Of a stretch of DNA of 64,000 nucleotides, positions 44,650 to 56,930 are shown one piece after another. How positions within the stretch are numbered: position 1 is the first letter of the stretch; every line of letters starts with the position of its first letter. The notes beneath the pieces were generated by a model. It did no database searches, was not told the origin of the DNA, and saw only the letters and a program-made list of their open reading frames with translations. The stretch is taken from the NCBI GenBank assembly GCA_025403435.1, contig CM046335.1, positions 8,312,103 to 8,376,102 of the forward strand. The letters are read 5' to 3'. Both the position numbers and the translations under genes were made by a program. The DNA comes from Artocarpus heterophyllus. Lineage: Eukaryota > Streptophyta > Magnoliopsida > Rosales > Moraceae.

Positions 44650-46478
44650 GTACACCAGTAAAAACTAAGGACTATACGACGGTTTTAAATCGTTGTGGAA
44701 AGCATTTATGATGGTTGAAAAACTTATATGAAATCATCCATGGTGATATCAAAGAGACTTTTCATAACGGCTTTTTACCGTCGTAAGATGCCACTAATGA
44801 CTGGTATTAAGGGTACTCTATAGGAGGCTACCACGACGGTTTTAAAAAAAAAAACCTTCTTTTAAAACCATCATAAAATAAGTAGATTATACGATGGTTT
44901 TTATAAAATAAAAACCGTTATTTAATCTTAGTAATTTTCTACCTTACATGACAGTTTTCTATAAAAACCCGTCATGTAAGTTATAGTTTTCAAGACGGTT
45001 TTTATCAAAAACCGTCATGAAAGATTGGTTATCAGCAAAAAAATTACCAAAATTTTTAATTTCTCACATAATGGCCAGTCATGTGTTATTCATTAATATA
45101 AGACCTTGATTGCAAAATCATATATTTACACTGAATTATAAAATTTTCACAAAACCATATATTTACTCTACTGCCTATATCTAAGTAATCATGCCCAGAT
45201 AATAATTCACATAAACATATACTAACAATGCTAAAGCAAAAATTAAACCCTAAACAATTGACACAAACACATATACAAATGCATGTAGAAAGTAATTCAC
45301 ATAAATACACACATAAACACATGTAGAAAGTACTTCACACAAACACGTACACAAATACATGTAGATTATAATTCACACAAATACATATACAAACATTAAT
45401 TAAGTTACAAATGTCAACATAACTTATACAGAACAACAATTATTCCAACCACAAACTAAATATTAAATAACAAAACTATTTAACAAAAATAAAACAAATT
45501 AATATAACAAACTAATAGAATTAATTTTACAATAAAAACTAATTAGTGTTATAAAACTAAAACTAAACACAAAGAGCACAAAAATAATAAAAAACTAAAA
45601 CTAACAAAATTAAGTTATAAGACTAATCAACAAACTATATAACTAAAAATAATTAATTCATACAAACCTTAAATAATTGCTATTGAATTTTGAGCAACGA
45701 AAAACATAAATAATTGCTATGATGGTCATAGTGGATTTTCCTCAAACATGTGCTGGGCACATACACAAATACATAGAAAGTAATTAAAACTAAAACTAAA
45801 ATTAGAACTAAACAACAAAAGCTAATTAATTCATATAAACTATAAATAATTAAAACTAAAATTATATAACTAAAAATTAAAAAAACTAAACAATAAAAAA
45901 AGAAACAGAATGTTACCAAATAGAGGTCAAAGGCGGCCAACAGTAGGGCTATCGACGATGACAGAGTCACAAAGGTAACAAACTTGGAGAGAAAAACCTT
46001 TACAAACGAGGGATGGCGACGAGTTCGTGGGTCATGGAGGCCTTGGGCCTAACAGCAACACGTTGGGTCGAGGCAAAGACAGCAATTGCGACGGTCATGG
46101 TAGAGAGAGAGGGGGAGGGTTTGAGGGCTAGAGAGAGAGGTAGGGTTGGGTTTAGAGAGAGGGTTGGATTTGAGTGTTAATTCAAATAAGAAAGAGAGAG
46201 AGCGAGCGAGCTTCTAAAATTTTGCTGATTGTAGTGAGGGCGAGTTTTTAAAATTTCACTGATTATTTTTCACAATAGTTTTTAGTAAAAACCATCGTGT
46301 AATATGCTGCCTACCACAACAGTTTTTTATAAAAAACCATCATGAAATCTTCCTTTCACTACCACAATGGTTTTAGTATTTTACACCTACTTCTTGTATG
46401 TTTTTCCTTGCTTAATACGATGTTTTGTAAGAAACTGTCAATTATTGAGCGTTGTGTATTTTACAATTTCTAGTAGTG
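44650..46478. mobile_element. CACTA-like (EnSpm) non-autonomous element
   Basis: The right end is clear: it ends ...aatttctagtagtg at 46478, the inverse of the CACTA terminus CACTACTAGAAATT. Both subterminal zones carry many inverted pairs of a short motif: at 44676-45025 (acgacggtttt, aaaaaccgtcatg, ttaccgtcgt) and at 46270-46345 (aaaaaccatcgtg, aaaaaaccatcatg). Such repeats are characteristic of CACTA subterminal transposase-binding sites. No transposase is present; the interior is AT-rich with a short tandem array and a GC-richer patch at 45930-46150. The left terminus is not convincing (about 44650, caccagtaaaaac), so the boundary is approximate. Confidence 0.65.
45261..45394 (+). repeat. 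38-bp tandem repeat, 3.5 copies, inside the CACTA-like element
   Basis: Units begin at 45261, 45299, 45337 and 45375 and share aca.aaacaca.a.acaaa, .catgtaga and a..a.ttcacac. A partial relative lies near 45755. Confidence 0.8.
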
Positions 46479-47070
46479 ATATATACATATATATATATAT
46501 ATATATAGCTAGGCTTATAGCTATATAGATCGAAAAATGATGAGCAAGATGAGTGAGGCTAATCTTCTGAAAGCAGACACATGGAAGTGGTCCAAGCTAG
46601 AAATGGGGACATATATGAACCCAAAGGTTCACATGGGGAAGTGTTGGAATCCAAATGTAATTTGTATTTGCACAAAAAGGCAAAACTGAACAAAGACACC
46701 CAGAAGCTCCTAAAGCATGGAGGACCCAACTGCAGGAAGTACAAACAAGGCGTGCAAGGCCCTCAAACATTCAATGCTTCAATGCACTCGCACTTCTCCC
46801 ACTTCCTTCATTTCTTTTTGGGAATATTCTGTAGTCTTGATCATTACTTTTACATGATGACTTTGGGGTCACAACTAGCTAGCTGCACAGTGTTTTAATA
46901 TATTTGGTCTCCAACACCCACCAATAGATAATACAAGAAAGAACTCTACACGTTGTCCCCCCCCTTTTTTTTTGTTTTTGGCTGAAAGATCTAGTACAAG
47001 TTGTTTACTATAAGTTTTGTGTGTATATATGTAAATATATGTATAGGATTTGGATTAAATTCGGTACCCG

Positions 47071-47364
47071 ACACTATAAAAAATTATATTTTTAATCACA
47101 ACAGTTTTTAACGAAGCTTTTAGTCACAATATTTTTTGTGATTAATGTGCATTTAGTCATAAACTTTAGTTCAATTTTTGTTGTGACTAAAAGTTTTAGC
47201 CATGCGGTGTATTTGTGACTAAAACCCTTTGGATAAAGTTTTAATTACAACAAAAATTAAAATAAAGTTTGTGACTTATTTTACATCAGTCACAACAAAA
47301 TTTGTTGTGACTAAAAGTTTTACTAAAAAATTTTACGACTAGAAGTCTAATTTTTTATAATACA
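47071..47364. mobile_element. MITE with ACACTATAAAAAATTA ends
   Basis: The left end ACACTATAAAAAATTA and the right end taattttttataataca are inverted copies. The 294-bp element is filled with short inverted words (ttgtgactaaaag, ttagtcacaa, cagtcacaacaaaat) that allow extensive hairpin folding. Confidence 0.7.
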
Positions 47365-47586
47365 GTCCAGTCCAACATATAAAACTTTTTTCCTTCGAAA
47401 ATGTAACTTTGTAGTTATGTTTGTGTAACTCTTAATTTATTAAAATGTAACTTGCAATATTACATTTGTTGAAGTTTATTTATTAAGTGTTGCAATTCGT
47501 TCCATGAATGCATGAACAAAATTACATCTGCGAACAAAAAAGTTACAAATTTCAGACTGATCTGATACCGGACTAGAGGCCATTCT

Positions 47587-47615
47587 TATATATATATATA
47601 TATATATATATATAG
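47587..47615. repeat. TA microsatellite
   Basis: About fourteen TA units. Confidence 0.95.
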
Positions 47616-48308
47616 ATTTTTTACATACATGCATGTATGCATATGCAAATATGTTCTCCCAAAGCCTTCAGCCGAGCAGAAGGTTAAAAATGAGAGGGTA
47701 TTGTTAGAATTTTATTGTCTAGTTATATGTGTGTACGTTGCCGGAGAAGAGCAAGAAAAGCCCATGCCAAATTTGGACTTACATGAAATGATGCTATTTA
47801 AATGCTCTCCTTCATCCACCGCGGTAGTGTTGTTTGGTTCGCCAGTTTGATTCGCAAAAATTTCTGATCCATCTATTTTTGCTACAGTATCTTACCTAAC
47901 AATCTAAATACCTCCATTAGTACAAGTCTGGCCCCAATTTGCCGGCTATATTCTATATACATTTAAGTCTTGAACCTATCTATAGGAAGGACATTATAAG
48001 TCTAATGCATGTGGCTTTGGAGCAATCTTCGACTTAGTTGTTTGTTACTACATTTGTCACTTCTGGGTACCGCAATCTCGTGAATGTAATATGGATTCCA
48101 AGGCCCTCTGTCTAGGGTACGTACTGCGGAGATAATTGGCATATATCACGGGAATATACATATAATATTTGGTTATTATATGCTCTTTTTTACATGAACA
48201 AAATGTATTAATTTATTATTTGTTTGCACCAAAGGATTTAAAACTTATACATAATTAACCATCTAGTGAGTTGTTGTAGCACACTGGTAAAGGTACATTC
48301 AGCTTAGG

Positions 48309-48600
48309 GCAGAGGCGGATCCAGAAAATTTTTTCAGAGGGGCATAATGAAATGAAAATTAGAGGAAAATTATAATATAAATGTATTTTGTGAAATTTGT
48401 CGCTTTTTTTTTTTAATCTTTGTTGTATCTATTGCATCTTTTTTTATTCATAATTTCAATAAACTAAGCTTAAAATATATGATTCACTTTTTTAAAGTTT
48501 AGAGTCTAAAAATTATAAGATTATAGAGTTATTCAAGGCTTTTAATTTTGAATATGAGTATATTTAAAGAGTAAAAATAGAGATAATTGAAATTTTTTTG
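48309..48600 (-). mobile_element. Unclassified interspersed repeat, copy 1 (inverted)
   Basis: It starts gcagaggcggatccagaaaa. Its reverse complement matches copy 2 (49045-49385) in the words atatactcatatt, aaaattaaaagcctt and tttaaaaaagtgaatcatat. The class is unknown. The 'gaggcggatccag' end recurs in many plant repeats. Confidence 0.5.
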
Positions 48601-49044
48601 AAATTTCTCAATCAATATTTCAATGTTTTTAAAATATGAGTGTATTTACAAGTCAAAACTTGGACATAACTAATGTTTTCATGAATTTCTTTATTAATAG
48701 TGCAATCTTGAATATTTGGGGGGTTCCATAGCTACCGGGTAAATTTGAGAAATACCACGTATATGATATTGTTTTTTAATTTTATCACTTCTATAAGAAT
48801 GTTTAAAACATACCACTTTCAATGAAGATAAAGACACTAATTGTTTCTAAGCATTTTGAGCTAAGGTTAGACAAATATATGTTATCTAAGATTATTTTGG
48901 GTTTTGTAGCTAGAAGAAACAATATGGATTAAAAGAAGGAGAAAAAAAAATGGTAGAATACAATAGTAGCATTGTAAAAAAAATGATATACCACCTAATA
49001 TACTTGTAGTTGTCCCCCTTGGGCCTAATGTGCCTCCATTTCTG

Positions 49045-49385
49045 GCTGAGGGGGCAGCTGTCCCCTAAACCTAATGACCCTTTTTAATTTTTCATTCTAA
49101 AAGATATTTTAACTCCTCTTTTTTTACTACTTGCTCCCCTAAGATCTTATAAATTACAATAGAGGTAAGTTTTTTTTACTTTTAAATATACTCATATTTC
49201 AAACTTAAAACCCTAAATAAATCAAAAAACTATTTATAGTACCATGAAAGCTTATATTTTTAGGCCTTTAAGGTTTAAAAAGTGAATTAAATTATATCAC
49301 ATGTTTTGTTATTTAAAAGAAGAACAAAATAAATAAAATAAAGGTAGAAAGAGGGACAAAATTAAAAAATATATTTATAGAAAAA
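49045..49385 (+). mobile_element. Unclassified interspersed repeat, copy 2
   Basis: Shared with copy 3: 'ggcag(c)(t/c)g(t)cccct', 'taatg..c', 'aaggtttaaaaagtgaatta', 'gcatg/acatgttttgtt' and 'agaagaacaaaataaa'. It is in the same orientation as copy 3. Confidence 0.55.
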
Positions 49386-50383
49386 AATTTCAGGCTCCTT
49401 CGGTGGTCTAACAACACTATTAGTGAATTACTATAATGGTCAAAGGTTTGATTCTTGAATGATCTTTTTGGAGGGTGTTAAATATAAAAGTTAGCGTCTA
49501 TCAGCTTTTTATATTTTGCTTAGAAAAAAGGAAGTTAGTGTCTACCTGCAATTTAAAATGCTCACGACTCTATCTCTAGAAATACGTCCAATAAGCAATA
49601 CGTATATATATATATACATATATATATGCGCATATATATGAACTTTGAAAAATATATATACTAATTAAATGATCTAATTATTACGTTAGTGATTAAGGGT
49701 ATGATGACTTATATATGACTCATTAATGTTGTTCAAAAAAATCTAATATGAATCTATATCTCACATGAAGGTCGTAGGGCGCTAGCGATCGATCATGTCC
49801 ACATGCATGCACCAAATGCATGATCAGACGTCGTACCACTGCTACTTTTTGAAAGTCTTTTTCCTTTGTCTTTATCTGACCTATTGTTTTAGGTGGAATT
49901 ACTTTTTAAAAAGCCTTTTTCTTATCAATGGTCATCAATTTAGACTTGAGAGTTGAGACAACCCAAATGGCCTTTTTAATTTGCATTTTTTGACTCATTT
50001 CATGGAATCTGAAAAAGAAAAACGAAACAAAACAAAACAAAAAACCAATGTTTATATGATTAAATAAGAAGTAAGAAAAACCAAACAAAACAAAACAAAA
50101 CAAAAACCAGTGTTTATATGATTAAATAGGAAATAAATGATAGATTCTAACACTATCCAATATAAGCGACCAACAAATTTGTGGATGCTGTAGCATCGAG
50201 TACTTTTTAGAGCATCTAATATCTGACATATGATCAATAGGACTATATACAACATATTCCGCACGGATAAGCAAATTAATGATTTTGAACCGTTGATTTT
50301 TTTTTTAAAAAAGAGATTGTTTACATGTTATATTTTAGATGATAAACCTATTTATTCTTTTAAAGGGGTAAAAACTACATAGA

Positions 50384-50720
50384 AGGCTTATTTGGCATAG
50401 CTTTTTAGGAGTTTCTTTTGGCTTATAAGGTTCAAAAGTTATTTCTAAAAGTGTTTAAATAATTTATCAAAAATACTTTGACTCTCTATAAAAACTTTCA
50501 ATCAAAAGCATGAAATATGGTTTCTTAGAAAAAACTTATAAAATAAACAATTACATTTTACTATTTATTAAAAAATTAATTATTATTTTAACTTATTTAA
50601 ATTCTTTTAAAAATATAATTTTAAACATTTACTAAAAAAAACCACTGACTTTTACCCTTTTTTTTTATTTTACTGGTTAAAATTACAAACAAAAACTCTG
50701 TGAAACAAAACAGATCCTAA
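50384..50720. mobile_element. Possible hAT-like MITE relic
   Basis: The left end ggcttatttggcatagc and the right end gtgaaacaaaacagatcc are rough inverted copies. The interior is AT-rich. The evidence is weak. Confidence 0.3.
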
Positions 50721-51444
50721 TATGCTGGTGAGATTTCATGTGGTGCAGACCTACGTGTAGTACTACTATCATTTCACGCGGTCTTTTAATTTCTATGCAA
50801 AAGATCATCTTGTGAAGAGTAGTTTCATCGTGACAATATCTCACGACCAAACCATGCCGACATTGACAAATTTATCCTGGAAGACCAGACAACATTTTAG
50901 GGCTCAAGACTCCGAGATTTTGCCCCCACCTTAAATATATATTATATAATGCTCGCTTTAAGTTGAACTACTACCTTTGTTCTAAAGCAGAAAAATTAGC
51001 CACACATCTCGATCCCTAATTACAGGGTCTTACTCCAAAAATTGGACTTATTAAGGAAATAGGCCCACGTTTTTTCAAAAAACAATTGACAGTGACCCCC
51101 CTAAACTTTTACTTGTATATTATATAGTTTTTAAGGACGAAGCCTATTGACTTAAAAACTAAAAAGAGGGACTAATTAATGAACTTTGCAAAAAGTAAGA
51201 GACAAAGAATTTGTCAAATAATTATCTTAATTCCTTTGCCCAATTTTGACGTGCCTTCTTATGTCCGATTGTGAATGTCCCTTAGCTTTTTTTCTTATTT
51301 AAAATGATCCAACGTTAATTTGCCTTATTCAGCTGCTTGTCGGATTTAGTGATGATCAGATTCATATGGTTAATAACTGTTTACATGAATCAAACAAAGT
51401 CTTGATTTTTAGATTTAATTATCCCTCTTATCATATATACGGGG

Positions 51445-51790
51445 GTGGAACTATATCAGACCAAGAGAGGGCAGCCGCCCCTCCTGAATCTAATGGCTCC
51501 TCCTAATTTTGTCCCTCTAAAAATATATTTTTACTATTTTTCTTAATATTCTCTCTCTAAAATTTTACAAAAAAAAATTTAGTACTATGCAACATTTTAT
51601 TTGTGGGGCTCTAAGGTTTTAAAAAGTAAATTAAACTCTACTATTGCATGCTTTGTTCTTTTAGAAGAAGAACAAAATAAAAAAAAATGAAGGTAAAATA
51701 GAGAGAAAGTAAAAAAAAAAAAAAGTTAATTATTTAGTTCAAAATTTTGTTCTACTATGTTCTTATAAAATTTTCTGCCTCCACCCTTGA
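51445..51790 (+). mobile_element. Unclassified interspersed repeat, copy 3
   Basis: It begins near gagggcagccgcccctcctg and ends near ttctgcctccaccctt, the inverse of the 'gaggcggatccagaaa' end of copy 1. The middle (ctaaggttttaaaaagtaaa, gaagaagaacaaaataaa) matches copy 2. Confidence 0.55.
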
Positions 51791-51862
51791 CCGCCCGTGA
51801 AGTTAGAAAATAAACAAAGAGGAGGTAAGTGATCAGCTGTGATGAACAATTGCAATATGTAT

Positions 51863-54012
51863 TGTAACGTCCCGAAATTTATTTAATATTAATGTAATGT
51901 AAATGATGAATTAGTGTGCCATAATTAAAGTTTTAACTTTAATTAGATTATTTGGTTGGATTTTTAGTTTTTGGTTATTTTGTTAAATTGATGTGTTCAA
52001 AAGATTTCTTATTGATTTAAAATGATGTTTTGAGTTTTAAAACACAACAATTTGTAAAATGTTAAAAATACTCTGTTTTACAAAACCGTGGGCGGCACAT
52101 GGTTTTCGCACAGTAAAACCGCCCACCGATTTTCTCTATTTATTTTCCCTTCCTCTCTCTCTCTCCTCACTTCCACGCCTATCTCTCTCTCTCTTCCCTC
52201 TCTCTCGGCAGCTCACTCTCTCTCAATCTCTCTCTAAATTTTTGAAAACCGTATTCGAATCCAAGCTTCGGAACAGCAAGGAGGAAGCTCGGGGACGTGA
52301 TTCGGTGACCGAGAACGTGGATTGAAGCTTCGATTCGAGGTTAGATTCGAAATTTCTAAACTTTTTCAAAATTTTCGATTTTGTGTGTTTTTGAAATCTA
52401 AGTTTGTTTAAGCTTAGAAAACCGTGGATTTGTGTTAAATGAGCTTAGAACAACTAGAATCTAAACCTAGATTGAAGAAAAACGGATTGGATTCAAGATT
52501 TTCATTTTTCTCCTCTTTTTCTCATTTTCGGATTTTTGAAGATTTTGAGTTCAAATGTTGTTTAAATGATTCCAAACATGTTTTAGAATGTTTTTCTATC
52601 AACTATAGTTGTTTTTCATGCCTGGGAATTGAGAAAAACAGGTTGGAATTCAGATTTGGATTTTGGGGATCGAGAAACCCGTGGCTGGGATTTCTGGATT
52701 TTCCCAGTTCGGCAGGCCGAAGTTCATGTTCGGCAGGCCGAAGTGATGATCGGCAGGCCGGTGTTCTTCCGACCGGCAGGCCGAATCTGGGGACATGTTC
52801 GGCAGGCCGAACTTTGCTTCCGGCAGGCCGAACTGTACAGTTCGGCAGGCCGAAGCAGGGCGTCCGGCAGGCCGACCGAGGCATGGAAAATTTTGTGATT
52901 TTTACCCGATTTCACTGTTTTGAACCCTGATTTAAATCCCAACCTTATAGGATGATTTTAATGATACAAATGGCACACTAGGACATCATGAAATGATTTA
53001 GTAACATAGAATGTCTCGAACTAGATATTGATTGACTTAGTTGTATCTAGGATTGTTCGTGGTTCCGTGGAGCTAACGTATAGCGGATCGGGATTACGGT
53101 GTGAGGTACCGGCACGAGTACTGAGGTAGGACTTCTATCCTATTTCTTTGGTAGCCTGGTTTTGAAATGATTTGGCTTTGAAAATGATTTCTATCAAAAT
53201 GTTTTCAACGGTTGTTTGAAAATGATTTTATCGGTTATATTTTTATATACCGTGACATGAAATGAATTTCATAATGAATGTAATTGACAATACTTGGTAA
53301 TTGGGTTTTGAATGATAATGATAATAAACACATGGGCATGATGCCATATCAGAGATCGGGTCGTGATCGACCTTGGGGGCAGGTCCCGAAACCCAGCTGG
53401 GCCACTACGGTGGTGATATCATGGTTTGCCTAGATAAATGTAAACTGGTGTTTTGATTTGACGAGTAGACTGTTCTGTGTCAGAACGGTTCTACTCAATC
53501 TATTTATTTATTTATTCAAGTTTCTTCTTGCATAACTCCTGATAATGCTATGTTTCTTTGCATTAAATTATTTTTATAAAACATAGTCCTACTGAGCCTT
53601 TCGCTCACGTTTTATCTGTTTTAAATTCCCCCCCTTCTAGGTGGTTTCCCATTTAGGTTTGGAGAAGATTCTTCGGACCGAACTCAGGAGCAATAGGAGA
53701 ATTTATTTACATTCTGTATTTATTAATCAAGGCATGTAAGGCTCAACTTTATCTGTACTTGGACTGTAATTGTATTTGTGATATTGTCAGATCCATGTGT
53801 GTGCACAAGTTGTGGGTTGTGGAACCCATATTCGCGGTTTTTATTCAATTATTGTTATTTGTTTAATGATTTTAAATTCTTTATAAAATGTGGTGGAAAT
53901 TCTTCTTAATTTTTATTTAATTGGATTCTTAAACTCTCGGTTTTTAATTAAATTCTCTTTTAATTAATCTAAACATTCCGCCACGTCACCCCCCGTACTC
54001 CGGGGCGTGACA
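51863..54012 (+). mobile_element. Solo LTR, Ty3-gypsy-like, 2150 bp, with 5-bp target duplication TGTAT
   Basis: The element runs from TGTAACGTCCCG (51863) to CCGGGGCGTGACA (54012). Both sides carry the direct repeat TGTAT (51858-51862 and 54013-54017), a perfect 5-bp target duplication. Starts of the TGTAAC..CCCG kind and GGGGCGTGACA ends are usual for large gypsy LTRs in plants, and the segment cctactgagcctttcgctca near 53590 is also typical. There is no primer-binding site, polypurine tract or pol frame beside it, so it is a solo LTR. The long open frame at 52439-52930 inside it is not a gene. A CT-rich leader follows at about 52150-52240, and a GC-rich array lies at 52708-52878. Confidence 0.9.
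52708..52878 (+). repeat. Array of eight CGGCAGGCCGA hairpin units inside the solo LTR
   Basis: The motif (T/C)(T/C)CGGCAGGCCGAA occurs eight times in 171 bp, separated by 7-12 variable bases. TTCGGC-AG-GCCGAA is a near-perfect inverted repeat with a two-base centre. The array is markedly GC-rich and CpG-rich against an AT-rich window. Confidence 0.92.
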
Positions 54013-56576
54013 TGTATAGACTTGGATAGGGCAAGTAGGCATGTATATGATCAGTTTGGTCGTCTAGCAAATATAATGAGACGGAATTATATTTAAACAT
54101 TCTTAATTTATTATTTTGAAAGATATGAGAGATCTTGTAGTTGCAGACACCAAATTTGATAATTAAGTAACGTTTTTGTACTGATCTCATTTCCTAGACC
54201 TATATATATATGTAGACTTGTTTATATATATATATATTAGGTATAATTTGGGATGACCGTCGGAATATGGATGGACAAAAAAGGGGCTGCACGCATGCTT
54301 GATATTTAATTGACCATGGAAATGAGAGAGATCAAGTGGGAATAAATATTTATGTTATTAAACATACATATATATATATATATATGTGATATTGGCATGG
54401 TTTGAATCTGGGTGCCAAATGATTTCACGAAATTGACTGATTGCTCTCTAAGTTGGCACTTTCACAGGCAAAATGAAATATTATAAAAATACTGTAGCAT
54501 GGCGGTTTAAAATTTTAATCATCAGAATTAGCCTCGTTCACAGGAAAAATCAATTATCAAAATGATGTTATCGAGGAATATTCATACTTTCAATTCCAAA
54601 TTAGATTATATTTTGTTGACCGTGTTGTAAGATTTGAATTAAATGTGGTTTCACTTTGAACATATGAAGTAACAGTACATATCCCAGATTAATTAGGCTG
54701 TCAACACGTTTTCTCTGTGATTGAGTCTAACAGTAAATATATATCCGATTCTTTCAAAAAAACGATGAGTTCAAATCTCTACTCTAAATTTTTTATAAAA
54801 AAAAAAAAAAAACACCTTCTCTCCCTATCTTCTCCAAATAAGATTAGGTGACAAAAGCGTGGGTTCACATGATCTAGGAATGGACAAATGAAACGAAACC
54901 GTTTGAATTTAGAGAACATTTAGTATTTTTTTTTGTACCATATTATATTCATATAAAACGGATCCGTGATATATACAATAAAGCGACCAATATCATGTAT
55001 AATAATAGTCAGCCCAAAATACAAGATGAGGTTAAGACTTTTGTGTTTTAAAACACAATGTATCAGACTTCTTCAAGCCAAAGCCTCTTTTTAATAGGCT
55101 TATTATACTCAAATCTTGGTTTAATTATTATAAGCATGTACATATATATATATATATGTATATATGCATGGTAAAGACTAAAGAGATGATTCAGCCGCAT
55201 ACATACTCCAATGAATCCGGTTCTAATTAACAAAATCCTCAGGCGTTTCGCATGGTCCAATGATTATGTAATTGCTGACGTCAACATGACTTTTTTTTGG
55301 GTAATACTGAGACATCATGTTATTTATAATTACCACGTTTTCTTTCAACATCCTGTTTGAGATGCACAATTAAGAGGTTAATTTTATATAGCAAAAAAAA
55401 AAAAAAAAGTGAAAGACTTTTTGTTTAACACCCATTGTTGAAATCGTGGTTAGATATTGATTTAAAATACTGTAATTGCTGAAACGTTTATACTGTATTT
55501 TTTTTATTTTATATCGTAGTTATAAAAAGTTTTTTTTACTGTAGACCACAATTCCAATTGTGGGTTCCAAAGAATTCATAGGGCCAGTTTGGCATTGTTA
55601 TGCTGTGCTATGGACTAAAAGCAGATAGATGTTTGAATTTTTTCAAAGCTGTTGTGAGAATCAAAAACATAATTATAAGAGTTTGATAAAATATGTATAA
55701 AATTACTGTGGAGATGTATATTGATAAAAATAAACATATTTTACTAAGTATGTGATGAAGAATTTCTTGGAAAATTTTGTTATTAGCTAATTCGTTTGTT
55801 TTTTTTAACAATACGTTTGTTTTTATTAATTTTAATTAAATCAAAAATTACCCTTATTCATAACATGTTATTTGAATTAGTTGTTTTGCTTTATTCAAAT
55901 TCTTATATGATTTATATCTCATCTGTTTTTTTAACAGTAATACATTTTGTTAGAACGGACAATAATATTTCAGCAAAACGTGTTGTTTGATTTCTTTTAA
56001 TTTGTTAAATGAAAATGGGTACATTGAGAATTATTTATTATTGTTAAGGTTAGTTTAATAATTTTAAATTACAAAAGCAAAAACTGTTGTAAAATTAAAA
56101 AAAAAAAAAAAAACCTCTAGTTGCTTCTCAATTTTTCTACTGCATAGTAGTTTTTAGAAGCAAGTTTTCAAAAGTATAATTTACCAAACATTTTAAACTA
56201 CTATAGGAGGTTACAGAAACTAAAAACAGCCTCTAAAAATAATGACAAGCATTTTTCACCTTAATTGAAAAAATTATCCTAGATCCAATGTTAATATACG
56301 TGTAGTTTTGATATCATATTTTGGATAGCTTTTTGCGATGCAATAGTCGACAGAAAAGAGAAAAGTGAATGCATGAGAATATTGTTGAAATAACGTTTTA
56401 TCATCAAGCCACAAAATTTTTTTTTAGTTCTTGAAAAAATGTACTCACAAGAGTAGGCCCACTAAGTCCTATAGGTGGGGTCTACCTCTTATAAGATTGT
56501 GGGACTATAACTCGCCACGAAAAATAGTATTATGCCTTTTGATATAAATTGAGTCAGTTTCTTTTTTTTTTTTGCT

Positions 56577-56930
56577 TTTAAATTGTTGTCCTCTAAACTT
56601 TTTGACTTAGTGACAACTTAACTTCCAAATTTCTAATTTTGAAAATTTACCTCTGAACTTTATAAATTGTTATAATGTGTACCATTTCGTTAGCTTCCTA
56701 TTGAATTGGTGACACAAAGCCCACATGAACCTCAACAAGGATAGAAAATCACACGTCAAATAAAAAAATTAAAATTTAATTTAACCCCTAATTCAATTCT
56801 TCTAAATTCAAATCTCTTAAAATTTAATAAAATAGACACATTACAATAATTTAGAAATTTTAAAAAGAAAATTATCAAAATTAAAAATTAAAAATGCAAG
56901 CGGTAAAATTCAAGAGTTAATAGTGCTAAA
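56577..56930. mobile_element. Degraded inverted-arm element, similar in layout to 29348-29848
   Basis: The left arm has ttaaattgttgtcctctaaa, acttccaaatttctaatttt and gaaaatttacctctgaactt. The right arm has loosely inverted counterparts (aaaattatcaaaattaaaaa, caagcggtaaaattcaagag). The arms are badly diverged. Confidence 0.4.

Larger units (their letters stand above)
46479..51862. other. Transposon-rich intergenic DNA
   Basis: No gene is supportable. An open frame at 46581-46898 (105 codons) has no familiar motif. Listed separately are a MITE (47071-47364), a TA microsatellite, three copies of an unclassified repeat and a possible hAT-like relic (50384-50720). Confidence 0.55.

Noticed and set aside
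45086..45970. Minus-strand frames rich in Cys, Val, Leu and Ile
   Set aside because: They come from CA-rich repeats in the CACTA-like element; there is no real membrane protein.
46581..46898. 105-codon open frame
   Set aside because: The amino acid sequence shows no recognisable domain and no flanking exons or promoter. It lies just outside a CACTA-like element.
52439..52930. 163-codon open frame on the plus strand
   Set aside because: It lies wholly inside the solo LTR and its protein is read from the CGGCAGGCCGA array. There are no known domains.
54750..54790. tRNA-like 'gagttcaaatctctactc' word
   Set aside because: No acceptor stem or anticodon arm could be built around it. It is more likely from a transposon or SINE tail.
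55580..56240. Possible hAT-type element (gggccagtttggcattg ... ccaaacattttaaac)
   Set aside because: The two ends are only loosely inverted and the interior shows no consistent structure, so I do not call it.
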